This document shows positions 15,312 through 23,585 of a stretch of DNA of 64,000 bases, in pieces; the first letter of the stretch is position 1; every line of letters starts with the position of its first letter. The notes under the pieces are model-generated. The model ran no database searches, was not told where the DNA came from, and was given only the letters and a program-made list of their open reading frames with translations. The stretch is from UBA6109 sp035366835 (GTDB lineage Bacteria > Desulfobacterota > Syntrophia > Syntrophales > UBA6109). Position numbers and translations under genes: made by a program. The stretch spans positions 46,137 through 110,136 of the forward strand of contig DAOSIS010000010.1 of the NCBI GenBank assembly GCA_035366835.1. The letters run 5' to 3'.

Positions 15312-16333
15312 GATTCTTCCTGCTGATCCTTCTGCGTCTTCAGACCCAGTTTCTCCCGGACCTCGCCCTCGATCTTCGCGAGGAGGTCGGGATTTTCCTT
15401 CAGGAGGTTCTTCGTGTTGTCGCGGCCCTGCCCGAGCCGCTCGCCGCCGTAGGAGTACCAGGCGCCGCTTTTCTCGATGATGCCTTGCTCGGAGGCGAGA
15501 TCCACGATATCCCCTTCACGCGAGATCCCCTCGCCGAAGACGATGTCGAACTCGGTCTCCCGGAAGGGGGGCGCCATCTTGTTCTTCACGACCTTCACCT
15601 TGGTCCGGAAACCGACCACCTCCTGCCCCTGTTTCAGCGGGCTCGTCTTGCGGATATCGAGTCTCATGGAGGCGTAGAACTTCAGCGCGTTCCCGCCGGT
15701 CGTCGTTTCGGGGTTCCCGAAAAAGATGCCGATCTTCATGCGGAGCTGGTTGATGAAGATGACCGTCGTCCTGGACTTGCTGATGCTTCCCGTGAGTTTC
15801 CGCAGGGCCTGGGACATCAGCCGCGCCTGGAGACCCATCTGGGCATCGCCCATCTCTCCTTCCAGTTCCGCCTTGGGGACCAGCGCCGCCACGGAGTCGA
15901 CGACGAGGATATCCAGCGCCCCGCTGCGCACGAGCGTCTCGGCGATCTCGAGCGCCTGCTCCCCCGTGTCCGGCTGGGAGATGAGCAGGTCGTCGGTGTT
16001 GACGCCGATCTTGCGGGCGTACGTTACGTCAAGGGCATGTTCGGCGTCGATGAAGGCCGCCAGACCTCCCTGCTTCTGGGCCTCCGCCACGATGTGCAGG
16101 GCGAGCGTCGTCTTTCCTCCGGATTCGGGCCCGTAGATCTCCACGATCCGCCCGCGCGGCACGCCGCCGATTCCCAAGGCGATATCGAGGCTGAGGGCGC
16201 CGGTGGGAATGACGGGGACATCCACGACTTTTTCCCCGCCGCCCAGGCGCATGATGGAGCCCTTGCCGAACTGGCGCTCGATCTGAGAAATCGCCAGATC
16301 CACTGCCTTCCCCCTGTCGTTATCCTGAGCCAT
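15308..16333 (-). CDS. recA: Recombinase RecA
   Basis: A 341-residue RecA, the strand-exchange and SOS co-protease ATPase. Seen are the N-terminal AISQIERQFGKGSIMRLG, the Walker A motif GPESGGKTT, DILVVDSVAALVPKAE (Walker B region), the loop 2 region MKIGIFFGNPETTTGGNALK, and an acidic Glu/Gln/Asp-rich tail. The start at 16333 has GGAGGTAACT directly upstream; an in-frame ATG at 16417 lacks this. No SOS box of the lexA type (GAAC-N4-GTTC) is visible in the 125 bases before recA. Control may come through read-through from cinA-thpR. Confidence 0.98.
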   Translation of the reverse strand: MAQDNDRGKAVDLAISQIERQFGKGSIMRLGGGEKVVDVPVIPTGALSLDIALGIGGVPRGRIVEIYGPESGGKTTLALHIVAEAQKQGGLAAFIDAEHALDVTYARKIGVNTDDLLISQPDTGEQALEIAETLVRSGALDILVVDSVAALVPKAELEGEMGDAQMGLQARLMSQALRKLTGSISKSRTTVIFINQLRMKIGIFFGNPETTTGGNALKFYASMRLDIRKTSPLKQGQEVVGFRTKVKVVKNKMAPPFRETEFDIVFGEGISREGDIVDLASEQGIIEKSGAWYSYGGERLGQGRDNTKNLLKENPDLLAKIEGEVREKLGLKTQKDQQEES

Positions 16334-16458
16334 AGTTACCTCCACGTGATGTTTTTTACAAAATCCGGAAACTGCACCGAAAACCGGCTCCACCGAACAG
16401 GATCCGGACAGGAACACCGCATGCAGGGTCCGCGGCGACCGAAACCGGCGCGTCCGCC

Positions 16459-17043
16459 TCAGCCGCCCGCAAAGGGAAAAGTCGCGAGCCCGGTGTAGAT
16501 GGCACCCTTCGGCGTCAGTTCACTCCGGAAAAGCGTCAGCTTGTCCACAACGAAGTCCCCCGTTTCCTGGAGGCGCGGTCCCTTCAATGCCTGCTCCAGA
16601 CCGACGAGTCCCCGCCCGTCCTTGATCCGCCCCAGGGTCAGGTGGGCACGGAAAGGCCTTTCTTCCCGAGCGAATCCGCAGGACTCAAGGCCCGTTTCGA
16701 TTCTCTTCTGCAGGGCGCCGAGGGGTTCGACGTCTCCTTCCAGCCCCAGCCAGATCACCCGCGGCCGCCTCAGGTCCGGAAAAACGCCCAGCGACCGGCC
16801 TCGGAGGGACAGCGCCGCCGTTCCGGAAACGGCCTTCCGAACCTCCGTCGCGATCGTCTGCGCCTGCTCCGGCGAGATGTTTCCGAAGAACTTCAGCGTC
16901 AGGTGGATACCCTCGGGCCTGACCCAGGCGATCGAGCCCTGTACCGTCTTTTTCAACTCCCGCTGGATCGCGGCGATCCGATCGAGGACCTCCGGCGGCG
17001 GATCGGCGGCCAGAAAGGCGCGGACGGAGCCGGTGCCGGCCAT
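16459..17043 (-). CDS. thpR: RNA 2',3'-cyclic phosphodiesterase
   Basis: A 194-residue member of the 2H phosphoesterase family (LigT/ThpR). The two catalytic HxTx motifs are HLTLKF (about residues 47-52) and HLTLGR (about 132-137). The enzyme hydrolyses 2',3'-cyclic phosphate RNA ends; the physiological role is unclear. The ATG at 17043 follows the cinA stop after one base (TGACATG), so the genes are translationally coupled. A gap of 125 bases separates it from recA. Confidence 0.9.
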   Translation of the reverse strand: MAGTGSVRAFLAADPPPEVLDRIAAIQRELKKTVQGSIAWVRPEGIHLTLKFFGNISPEQAQTIATEVRKAVSGTAALSLRGRSLGVFPDLRRPRVIWLGLEGDVEPLGALQKRIETGLESCGFAREERPFRAHLTLGRIKDGRGLVGLEQALKGPRLQETGDFVVDKLTLFRSELTPKGAIYTGLATFPFAGG

Positions 17044-17044
17044 G

Positions 17045-18289
17045 TCATCCCTCCGTGAGGTACTGCTGCAGCATACGCAACGCCTGCTGGGAGGAAAAAA
17101 CCTTCGTTCGTCTCCGATCCCAGCGGGAAGAACACTTCTCGCACAACGTGCGCCGGCCGTCGGCCAGGGCCACGAACACGGTCCCAACCGGTTTCTCGTC
17201 GCTCCCGCCGGAAGGCCCGGCGATTCCCGTTACAGCCACCCCGAGGTCGACGCCGGAACGCGACCGGACACCCTCGGCCATGAGGCGGGCCGTCTCCTCG
17301 CTCACGGCGCCGTATCTTTTCAGCACGTCCTCCGGGACGCCCAGAAGCTCGGTTTTCGCCTGGTTGCTGTAGACGACAAGGCCCCGGTTCAGGAAGGCCG
17401 AACTGCCGGGCACGTCGGTGAGGCGGTCGCAGATCAGTCCGCCGGTGCAGGACTCCGCAACCGCCAGCGTCAGTTTCTTCTCGGTCAGGAGCCTGGCCAC
17501 GATGACCTCGATCGTGTCGTTGCCGTAACCGAAGATGTTCTTTTTCAACCGGCGCGTGACCTCGGCCTGAGCCTTCTCCAGTCTGGCCGCAGCCTGTGCG
17601 GCGTCGGGCGTGCGAACCGTGAGCTCGACGCGGTTTTCCGGAAAATTCGGATAGAAGCCGATGCACACGCCGAGGCCGGCGAAATCCACGTCCTTGAGCG
17701 TCTGGTCGATCGAGGACTCCGAAATTCCGAACAGCTTGATCACGCGGGTTTCGATGTACTGGGCGGCATCGGGAAACTCGCGGCGCAGAAGGGGGATGAC
17801 CCCTTCCGGCAGCATCCGGCGGGATTCCGATGGAACGCCGGGGATCACCGCCACGATCTTGCCGTTCTTCTTCACGGCAAACCCCCAGGCCGAACCGGTG
17901 GGGTTGAAGATCGTTTCCGCCCCTTCCGGGAATACGGCCTGCTTGGCGTTGTTTTCGGTCCAGGGGATGCGGAGCCTTTCAAAGCGCGCCTGCAGATGGA
18001 CGAGACACTTCTCGTCCAGGACAAGACCGAGGCCGAAGGCCCTGGCAATCGCCGCCGTCGTGATGTCGTCCGCCGTGGGGCCCAGTCCGCCGGTGACGAT
18101 CACCGCGGAAGACCGCGCCAGCAGCCAGTCGAGGGCATCACGGATCGTCCCCTCGTCGTCCCCGACGGACGTCATGGCGGAGATGCCCCATCCCTGGGTC
18201 TCCATCGCACGGGCGATGAACGAGGAGTTGGTGTCCTGCGTCTTCCCGCTGGTCAATTCGTTGCCGATCGTCAATATCGCTATCTTCAT
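17045..18289 (-). CDS. cinA: CinA family protein (NMN deamidase / ADP-ribose pyrophosphatase)
   Basis: A 414-residue two-domain protein. The N-terminal MoCF-like domain has ILTIGNELTSGKTQDTN and VTGGLGPTADDIT. The C-terminal domain has the NMN amidohydrolase signature AVAESCTGGLICDRLTDVPG and AVTGIAGPSGG. Characterised homologues recycle pyridine nucleotides and are linked to competence and damage induction. It lies between pgpA and thpR-recA in the same direction, a common neighbourhood in this group. Full length. Confidence 0.95.
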   Translation of the reverse strand: MKIAILTIGNELTSGKTQDTNSSFIARAMETQGWGISAMTSVGDDEGTIRDALDWLLARSSAVIVTGGLGPTADDITTAAIARAFGLGLVLDEKCLVHLQARFERLRIPWTENNAKQAVFPEGAETIFNPTGSAWGFAVKKNGKIVAVIPGVPSESRRMLPEGVIPLLRREFPDAAQYIETRVIKLFGISESSIDQTLKDVDFAGLGVCIGFYPNFPENRVELTVRTPDAAQAAARLEKAQAEVTRRLKKNIFGYGNDTIEVIVARLLTEKKLTLAVAESCTGGLICDRLTDVPGSSAFLNRGLVVYSNQAKTELLGVPEDVLKRYGAVSEETARLMAEGVRSRSGVDLGVAVTGIAGPSGGSDEKPVGTVFVALADGRRTLCEKCSSRWDRRRTKVFSSQQALRMLQQYLTEG

Positions 18290-18338
18290 GCCCTCACTCC
18301 ACCGCTGTACCGCGCGGTTCGCGACACCATCTCAATCG

Positions 18339-18746
18339 TCAAATCCCCCACAGGAAGATCAGCATCTGCAGCAGGACATTCGCATAGATCCCGGCGACCA
18401 GATCGTCCCCCGCCACCCCCAGGCCTCCCGGCCATTTCCGCTGCACCCAGCCGGCCGGAAAGGGCTTGGCGATGTCGAAGACGCGGAAGAGGACAAAGCC
18501 GACCGCCGTATGAACAACCGTCGGGACAACGAACAGCATCGTCCAGCAGAACCCCGCGATCTCGTCGATCACGATGATCTGCGCATCCTTCTTTTGAAAG
18601 ATCTTCTCCGCTTCCTGGGATATGACACACGCCAGGCAGGTAAGAGCCAGCACCGACAGCAGCTGCAGAGGCCAGGTCAGGGGAGAAAAGATCAGGACGA
18701 CGGGAATGCCGACAAGCGTCCCCGCCGTTCCGGGGGCAAAGGGCAC
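18339..18746 (-). CDS. pgpA: Phosphatidylglycerophosphatase A
   Basis: An inner-membrane enzyme that dephosphorylates phosphatidylglycerophosphate in phospholipid synthesis. Family motifs are FAPGTAGTLVGIP, VIDEIAGF, FRVFDIAKPFPAG and GVAGDDLVAG. The GTG at 18746 gives 135 residues but cuts into the conserved N-terminus. The same frame stays open upstream and reads IFIKTLATGVGAGR, which matches the family, back to a CTG at 18797 (152 residues). No ATG, GTG or TTG is available there, so either the CTG is used or the N-terminus is unusually short. It starts the minus-strand run leading to alaS. Confidence 0.85.
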   Translation of the reverse strand: MPFAPGTAGTLVGIPVVLIFSPLTWPLQLLSVLALTCLACVISQEAEKIFQKKDAQIIVIDEIAGFCWTMLFVVPTVVHTAVGFVLFRVFDIAKPFPAGWVQRKWPGGLGVAGDDLVAGIYANVLLQMLIFLWGI

Positions 18747-18866
18747 CCGCCCGGCGCCGACCCCGGTCGCGAGGGTTTTTATGAATATTTCATTCAGAAA
18801 GACACCCCATTCCAGCCGGACCGGCCGCCGAACTGCGGGGTAAATTACCCGCTTTCCCCTGCGCTG

Positions 18867-19223
18867 TCAACGGTTTTGCACCTCGTCGTCCATTTTCTTC
18901 CCGATCCTCCAGGCATCCACGATCCCGAAGATCCAGCAGACGACGAGAAGCAGCAGGAGGGCGTTCGCCATGAGGCTCTCCGAAGCGGTCGTCACCTGGG
19001 TGGCGGTCCTGGAAATCGCGCCGGCATCGATCATCCCGCCTTCCGCCCTGATCTTTTCGAGGACGACAAGGGATTTCTGCACCGCCTTCACGACGATGAC
19101 GGCAAGACCGGCAAAGACGATCGATGCCAGGACGACACCCCGCCGGAAATGCCGAAGGACCATCTGACCCAGACCGGGAAATACCAGCCCCGACAGAAGC
19201 GCACCTTTCAGCGAACTTCTCAT
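18867..19223 (-). CDS. Small membrane protein, TM2/DUF5683-like
   Basis: A 118-residue protein with three hydrophobic segments (about residues 8-25, 28-48 and 82-104). The first contains LLSGLVFPGLGQMVLRHFRRG, resembling the start of TM2/DUF5683-type proteins. A hydrophilic stretch of about 35 residues separates the second and third segments, and the tail is basic then acidic (GKKMDDEVQNR). ATG 19223 has GGAGGCACT upstream. Function unknown. It is divergent from lexA. Confidence 0.7.
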   Translation of the reverse strand: MRSSLKGALLSGLVFPGLGQMVLRHFRRGVVLASIVFAGLAVIVVKAVQKSLVVLEKIRAEGGMIDAGAISRTATQVTTASESLMANALLLLLVVCWIFGIVDAWRIGKKMDDEVQNR

Positions 19224-19395
19224 AGTGCCTCCGAGAAAATTCAGGCGTCCATCGGACTTTCCGAAACTCTGCCGCGCCGCCAGCCGGATGGGAAAAAACA
19301 GGGGAAAGACAACGTGCCGAGATCGCCCGGTCAAGCGGAGTCATTAAATCACCGCAAAACTGGCCGGTCAATATTTTTCCCCTTGCAAAATTTTC

Positions 19396-19425
19396 TTGAC
19401 AATAGAACGTTTGTTCTACTACCAT
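19396..19425 (+). promoter_or_regulatory. lexA promoter with embedded SOS box
   Basis: A perfect -35 TTGACA (19396-19401) and a possible -10 TACCAT (19420-19425) are 18 bases apart. Between them lies the palindrome TAGAACGTTTGTTCTA (19403-19418), in which GAAC-N4-GTTC matches the Gram-positive-style LexA box. The position between the hexamers implies repression by steric block, most likely autoregulation by LexA. Confidence 0.85.
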
Positions 19426-19472
19426 ACCACCGACGACGATGTCAAGCGGATGCATCCCAGGAGGTTCTTCGT

Positions 19473-20060
19473 ATGGAAGGCAAACGGACGGTACAGGGCG
19501 TGGCCCGGCGGATTGCAGCGTTTTCCCGGGAGAACCGGCGAATGCCGACCTATGCCGAGATGGTCGATCTCCTCGGCGTGCGCTCCAAGAGCGTCGTGGA
19601 CTTCTGGATCCGCAAACTCGTGGCTGAGGGGCTCCTGGAAAAGGACGCCAGGGGGTTCCTGCGGCCGTGCATGCGATCCCTCGCGCTGCCCATGGTGGGC
19701 GACGTCCAGGCCGGCTTCCCCTCACCCGCGGAGGAGGAACTACGGGACCTGATCTCGCTCGACGAGTATCTCGTCACCCGTCCCGACTCCTCTTTCCTCC
19801 TCAAGGTCAGCGGCGATTCGATGGAAGGCGAAGGGATCAAGGAAGGCGACCTCGTCATCGTGGAACGCGGCCGGGAGCCGAAGAACGGCGATATCATCCT
19901 GGCCGAGGTGGACGGCGCCTGGACGATGAAATATTTCCGGAAGAAGGGTAAGGAAGTGGTCCTCGAGGCGGCCAATCCCCGCTATCCCGTCATCCGTCCC
20001 CACGCGGAGTTGAAGGTGGGAGGGGTTATTACGGCGGTGATCCGCAAATACCAGATCTAA
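19473..20060 (+). CDS. lexA: LexA repressor
   Basis: A 195-residue SOS repressor. The N-terminal winged helix (residues 1-70) contains RMPTYAEMVDLLGVRSKSVVDF. The self-cleavage site is Ala80-Gly81 (VQAGFPS). The S24 peptidase dyad is Ser116 (SGDSMEG) and Lys153 (WTMKYFRK). All catalytic parts are present, so the protein should be RecA-cleavable. ATG 19473 has AGGAGG nine bases upstream. It is followed by the remnant of a Y-family polymerase gene, which suggests a former lexA-mutagenesis operon. Confidence 0.95.
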   Translation: MEGKRTVQGVARRIAAFSRENRRMPTYAEMVDLLGVRSKSVVDFWIRKLVAEGLLEKDARGFLRPCMRSLALPMVGDVQAGFPSPAEEELRDLISLDEYLVTRPDSSFLLKVSGDSMEGEGIKEGDLVIVERGREPKNGDIILAEVDGAWTMKYFRKKGKEVVLEAANPRYPVIRPHAELKVGGVITAVIRKYQI

Positions 20061-20061
20061 G

Positions 20062-20430
20062 AGGCTGCTGAAGAACGTCCCGCACCCGGCAGACGATAAG
20101 CACCCACACAAGATCGACGTCCGCACCGCCCTGGAGTTCGCGCGACTTTCCGAGACAATGGTGAAGGAGCGCTTCACGAAGCCGGGTCGGAAAATCTTCG
20201 AAGGCATGTATCGGAAAGGCGACCGCTATCCGGCGACGGGAGTCGTCCTTGCCGAACTCGAACCCGACCGGGAAACGCAGTACTCGCTTTTCGAGGCCTC
20301 CTGCGGGCAGAGAGGGTCCGGCGGCCTCATTATCCCTTTGCCGAAGGTATCGTTCCGTGATATGGGAATCAGGCCTTTCCCTTCCGGCGCCGCGCTTTTC
20401 AACCCTCTTCTTCCCTGCAACGAAGGCTGA
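20062..20430 (+). pseudogene. Remnant of a Y-family DNA polymerase (UmuC/DinB C-terminal part)
   Basis: The frame starting two bases after the lexA stop is open to 20430. Within it, residues encoded from about 20182 to 20300 read RKIFEGMYRKGDRYPATGVV, then LAELEPDRETQYSLFE. This matches the extreme C-terminal motif of UmuC-type translesion polymerases (GxRY-kk-AGVxLxxL-P...Q-LF). No palm or finger domain precedes it, and no proper start exists; the ATG at 20158 lies inside the remnant. The rest of the gene must have been deleted between lexA and here. The stretch after the LFE motif to 20430 is unrecognised. Confidence 0.7.
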
Positions 20431-20470
20431 CTTCTTCATCGCAACAACGCCAGCGAAAAGGAGACGGCAC

Positions 20471-22000
20471 ATGATCGTCAAGCTCACGGGCAGCACGGTC
20501 GTCGGCATCGACGCTTACCCCGTCACCGTGGAAGTGGACCTGTCGTCGGGACTTCCCCAGTTTTCGACCGTGGGTCTGCCGGATATCGCCGTCCGGGAGA
20601 GCAAGGACCGGATCCGGGCGGCGGTCAAGAACAGCGGCTACCCATTCCCCGCCTCCCGCGTCACCGTCAACCTCGCCCCCGCCGATCTCAGGAAGGAAGG
20701 GACGGGCTTCGATCTGCCCATCGCCGTAGGCATCCTGGCCGCACAAGGCCTGATTGAACAGGCACAACTCAAGGAGTACATGCTTGCCGGCGAACTGTCC
20801 CTGGACGGATCCGTCAAGGGGGTGCGCGGCACCCTTTGCGCGTCCTTCGCCGCCCGATCCGCCGGATTGAAGGGCATCATCCTGCCCCGGGAAAACGCAG
20901 CCGAGGGAGCCCTCGTCGAAGGCGTCGACTCCATTCCCGTTGCCTGTTTGGCGGAGGTGGTCGAGTTCTTCTCGGGGAGGAAGGACATCACGCCCGTGCG
21001 TTTCGATGCCGCGTTGCACCTGCGGGAGGGAACGGGCGCCCCGAACGATTTTCAGGATATCCGCGGCCAAGAAGCCGCCAAGCGGGCCATGGAGATCGCA
21101 GCCGCCGGTTTGCACAATGTGCTGCTTCTCGGCCCCCCTGGGTCCGGAAAGACCATGCTCGCGGAACGGCTGGCGACGATCCTGCCGGAGTGGAACCTGG
21201 AGGAGGCCATCGAGACGACCAAGATCTATTCCGTGGCCGGCCTCGTCCGGCCGCGGAACGGGCTGATGGCGGCGCGCCCCTTCCGCAGCCCCCACCACAC
21301 CATCTCCGATGCGGGTCTCGTGGGGGGCGGAAACAATCCCATGCCGGGAGAGATCAGCCTTGCCCATCATGGCGTCCTCTTCCTGGACGAATTGCCGGAG
21401 TTCCGGAAGAACGCCCTGGAAACGCTCCGCCAGCCTCTCGAGGCCGGGTTCGTGACGATCGCGAGGGCCGCGGCGACGGCGACCTATCCCGCGCGCTTTC
21501 TGCTCGTCGCAGCCATGAATCCCTGCCCGTGCGGATATTTCGGCGATCGGGCCCGGACCTGCCGCTGTTCCTCCCAGCAGGTGCGGCAGTACCAGGGCCG
21601 CGTCTCCGGACCGCTGATGGACCGGATCGATCTGCACATCGACGTTCCCTCCCTTCCCTACCGCGACCTCACCGGCTCCGCCTCCGGCGAATCCTCCGCC
21701 GCGATCCGCGAGCGGGTCGTCCGGGCGCAGCACATCCAGGAACAGCGCTTCGACGGGGGAACGGCCCGCTTCAACGCACATATGGGCGAGCGGGAACTGA
21801 CGCGGCACTGCGCCATCGACGGCGACTCCCGGCGGCTTCTGGAACTCGCCGTCGAAAGGCTGGGATTCTCCGCCCGCGCCTTCAGCCGCATCCTCAAACT
21901 GGGCCGCACGATCGCCGATCTCGAGGGAGAGCCCCGCATCCTCTCCCGCCATGTCGCCGAGGCCATCCAGTACCGCAACCTTGATCGCCACCTGATTTAG
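20471..22000 (+). CDS. comM: Mg-chelatase-like AAA+ ATPase, YifB/ComM family
   Basis: A 509-residue protein. The N-terminal ribosomal-S5-like domain contains VEVDLSSGLPQFSTVGLPD and NLAPADLRKEG. The AAA+ core has the Walker A motif LLGPPGSGKT, FRSPHHTISDAGLVGGG, and the Walker B motif GVLFLDELPEF. A Cys-rich insert follows (NPCPCGYFGDRARTCRCS), and then the C-terminal ComM domain. ComM is a hexameric helicase that drives branch migration in natural transformation; the function in non-competent bacteria is uncertain. ATG 20471 is preceded by AAAGGAGACGG. In-frame starts upstream fall in the polymerase remnant. Confidence 0.93.
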   Translation: MIVKLTGSTVVGIDAYPVTVEVDLSSGLPQFSTVGLPDIAVRESKDRIRAAVKNSGYPFPASRVTVNLAPADLRKEGTGFDLPIAVGILAAQGLIEQAQLKEYMLAGELSLDGSVKGVRGTLCASFAARSAGLKGIILPRENAAEGALVEGVDSIPVACLAEVVEFFSGRKDITPVRFDAALHLREGTGAPNDFQDIRGQEAAKRAMEIAAAGLHNVLLLGPPGSGKTMLAERLATILPEWNLEEAIETTKIYSVAGLVRPRNGLMAARPFRSPHHTISDAGLVGGGNNPMPGEISLAHHGVLFLDELPEFRKNALETLRQPLEAGFVTIARAAATATYPARFLLVAAMNPCPCGYFGDRARTCRCSSQQVRQYQGRVSGPLMDRIDLHIDVPSLPYRDLTGSASGESSAAIRERVVRAQHIQEQRFDGGTARFNAHMGERELTRHCAIDGDSRRLLELAVERLGFSARAFSRILKLGRTIADLEGEPRILSRHVAEAIQYRNLDRHLI

Positions 22001-22203
22001 TGGTATGGGAAAAGACCTCTCGAGGCCGGGGACGGAGAGGCATCAGCGGTCGTCTCCGGGCCGGCGGCAGGGATTCTCTCGGGAAGAGAACCGTCACCAG
22101 GAATGCAGGGAATGCAGGCTCGAAACCGCAGGTAAAGAACGGCAGAGCAGGCGCATCCCTCCGGAGAACCGGATGCGTCAAAGATGAATGGGGAATGGAA
22201 GAC

Positions 22204-23280
22204 ATGAAAATCAAGATAAAACCGTTGAGAGAAGACAAGAAGAAGACCAAGCCCACCGACGAGTCCAAACTCGGCTTCGGCAAGTTTTTTTCGGACCGCA
22301 TGTTCACGATGGAATACGACGCGGGTAAGGGGTGGCACGATCCGACCATCGGCCCCTACCATGCGCTCAAGCTGGATCCGACGGCCATGTGTCTGCACTA
22401 TGCCCAGGAGATCTTCGAGGGCATGAAGGCCTACAGGGGGAAAGACGGGGCCATCTACCTGTTCCGTCCGAAAGAAAATATCAAGCGGATGAACGTCTCG
22501 GCGAGAAGGCTTTGCATGCCCGAGCTGGACGAGGAGCTTTTCCTCGAGGCCCTCAAGAAGCTTGTCCTGCTGGAAAAGGACTGGATCCCCAGTGGGCTCG
22601 ACACCGCCGCCTATATCCGCCCGACGATGATCGCCATCCAGCCGGCCCTGGGAGTCCATCCGGCCAACGCCTACCTGTTCTTCATCGTCATGGGTCCCGT
22701 CGGCGCCTACTACCCGGAAGGATTCAGCCCGACGAAGATCTACGTGAGCGAGGAGTATGTCCGTTCGGCGCCGGGTGGAACGGGCTTTACGAAAGCGGGC
22801 GGCAACTACGCGGCGAGCCTCTATGCAAGCAGAATCGCCGAAGAGATGGGATACACTCAGGTCCTGTGGCTCGACGCCGTGGAGAGAAAATACGTCGAGG
22901 AGGTGGGGACGAGCAATATCTTCTTCCTGATCGGCGATGAGCTGATCACGCCTCCGCTGGAGGGGACGATCCTGCCCGGCGTTACCCGCGATTCCGTCAT
23001 CCGCATGGCGCGGAGCTGGGGCCGGAAGGTCTCCGAACGGCGTCTGTCCATGGATGAGATCCTGGCCGCCCATAAAAATGGGTCGCTGAAGGAGTCCTTC
23101 GCGTCCGGTACGGCGGCGATCGTCTCCCCGGTCGGACAGTTTTTCTACAAGGGACAGGTCTTCGTCATCAACGGCGGCAAGACGGGACCATTGGTGGAAA
23201 GGCTTTACAACGAAATCCTTCAGATCCAGTACGGGGTAAAGGAAGACCCCTTCGGATGGCGCATGAAGATATCCGGATAG
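22204..23280 (+). CDS. ilvE: Branched-chain amino acid aminotransferase
   Basis: A 358-residue PLP fold-type IV enzyme of the long (type II) branched-chain aminotransferase group. It catalyses the last step of Val, Leu and Ile synthesis, or the first step of their breakdown. FEGMKAYRGKDG, then the PLP Lys197 in FTKAGGNYAASL, EVGTSNIFF, and the phosphate-binding FASGTAAIVSPV are all present. The start is ATG 22204 or 22195; GGGGAATGGAAG lies before the former. The roughly 200-base gap from comM has a hairpin GCATCC/GGATGC near 22150-22180 but no clear promoter. It ends in a strong terminator. Confidence 0.94.
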   Translation: MKIKIKPLREDKKKTKPTDESKLGFGKFFSDRMFTMEYDAGKGWHDPTIGPYHALKLDPTAMCLHYAQEIFEGMKAYRGKDGAIYLFRPKENIKRMNVSARRLCMPELDEELFLEALKKLVLLEKDWIPSGLDTAAYIRPTMIAIQPALGVHPANAYLFFIVMGPVGAYYPEGFSPTKIYVSEEYVRSAPGGTGFTKAGGNYAASLYASRIAEEMGYTQVLWLDAVERKYVEEVGTSNIFFLIGDELITPPLEGTILPGVTRDSVIRMARSWGRKVSERRLSMDEILAAHKNGSLKESFASGTAAIVSPVGQFFYKGQVFVINGGKTGPLVERLYNEILQIQYGVKEDPFGWRMKISG

Positions 23281-23294
23281 GGATGAATCAAAAG

Positions 23295-23327
23295 CCCGCC
23301 GCTGCCGAACTTGCGGCGGGTTTTTTT
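23295..23327 (+). terminator. Intrinsic terminator of ilvE
   Basis: Stem CCCGCCGC (23295-23302) with GCGGCGGG (23313-23320), followed by seven T bases. Confidence 0.92.
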
Positions 23328-23361
23328 CGTAAATCCGCGGCCTCAAAGGGCCTTGTCGCTG

Positions 23362-23407
23362 AAATCCACAAAGCTGTGGAAAATGATGTTGACAACATTG
23401 TGGATAA
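23362..23407. promoter_or_regulatory. Cluster of DnaA-box-like sites
   Basis: TGTGGATAA at 23399-23407 is a perfect DnaA box on the minus strand (TTATCCACA). TGTGGAAAA (23375-23383) is a close variant and AAATCCACA (23362-23370) is a 7-of-9 match facing the other way. An AT-rich stretch of about 40 bases follows near 23463-23500. The roughly 300-base gap 23281-23585 holds nothing else beyond the ilvE terminator. It may be a replication origin, a DnaA-titrating site or a DnaA-regulated promoter; no dnaA, dnaN or rpmH is near. Confidence 0.45.
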
Positions 23408-23585
23408 CTATCGTAAGTCTCGAATAGTCGCAATTTTCTACCGGTTTGCATAAGGCTTAAGCAAACAAATTATCAATTAATTACAAGCACTTACAAAAAT
23501 CGCGTTGTCATCTCTGCTACTTACGCCCTGTACCGGAAGAGATATGAACTCTTAGAAAAAATCGTGCCAGCGTGGGGAAGATATC

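Noticed and set aside
12755..16498. 1247-codon plus-strand frame across alaS, recX and recA
   Set aside because: It runs antisense through three clear genes and has no domain content.
17661..19472. Upstream extension of the lexA frame to 17661
   Set aside because: It passes antisense through cinA, pgpA and a membrane protein gene. The lexA start at 19473 has a good ribosome site and matches the family N-terminus.
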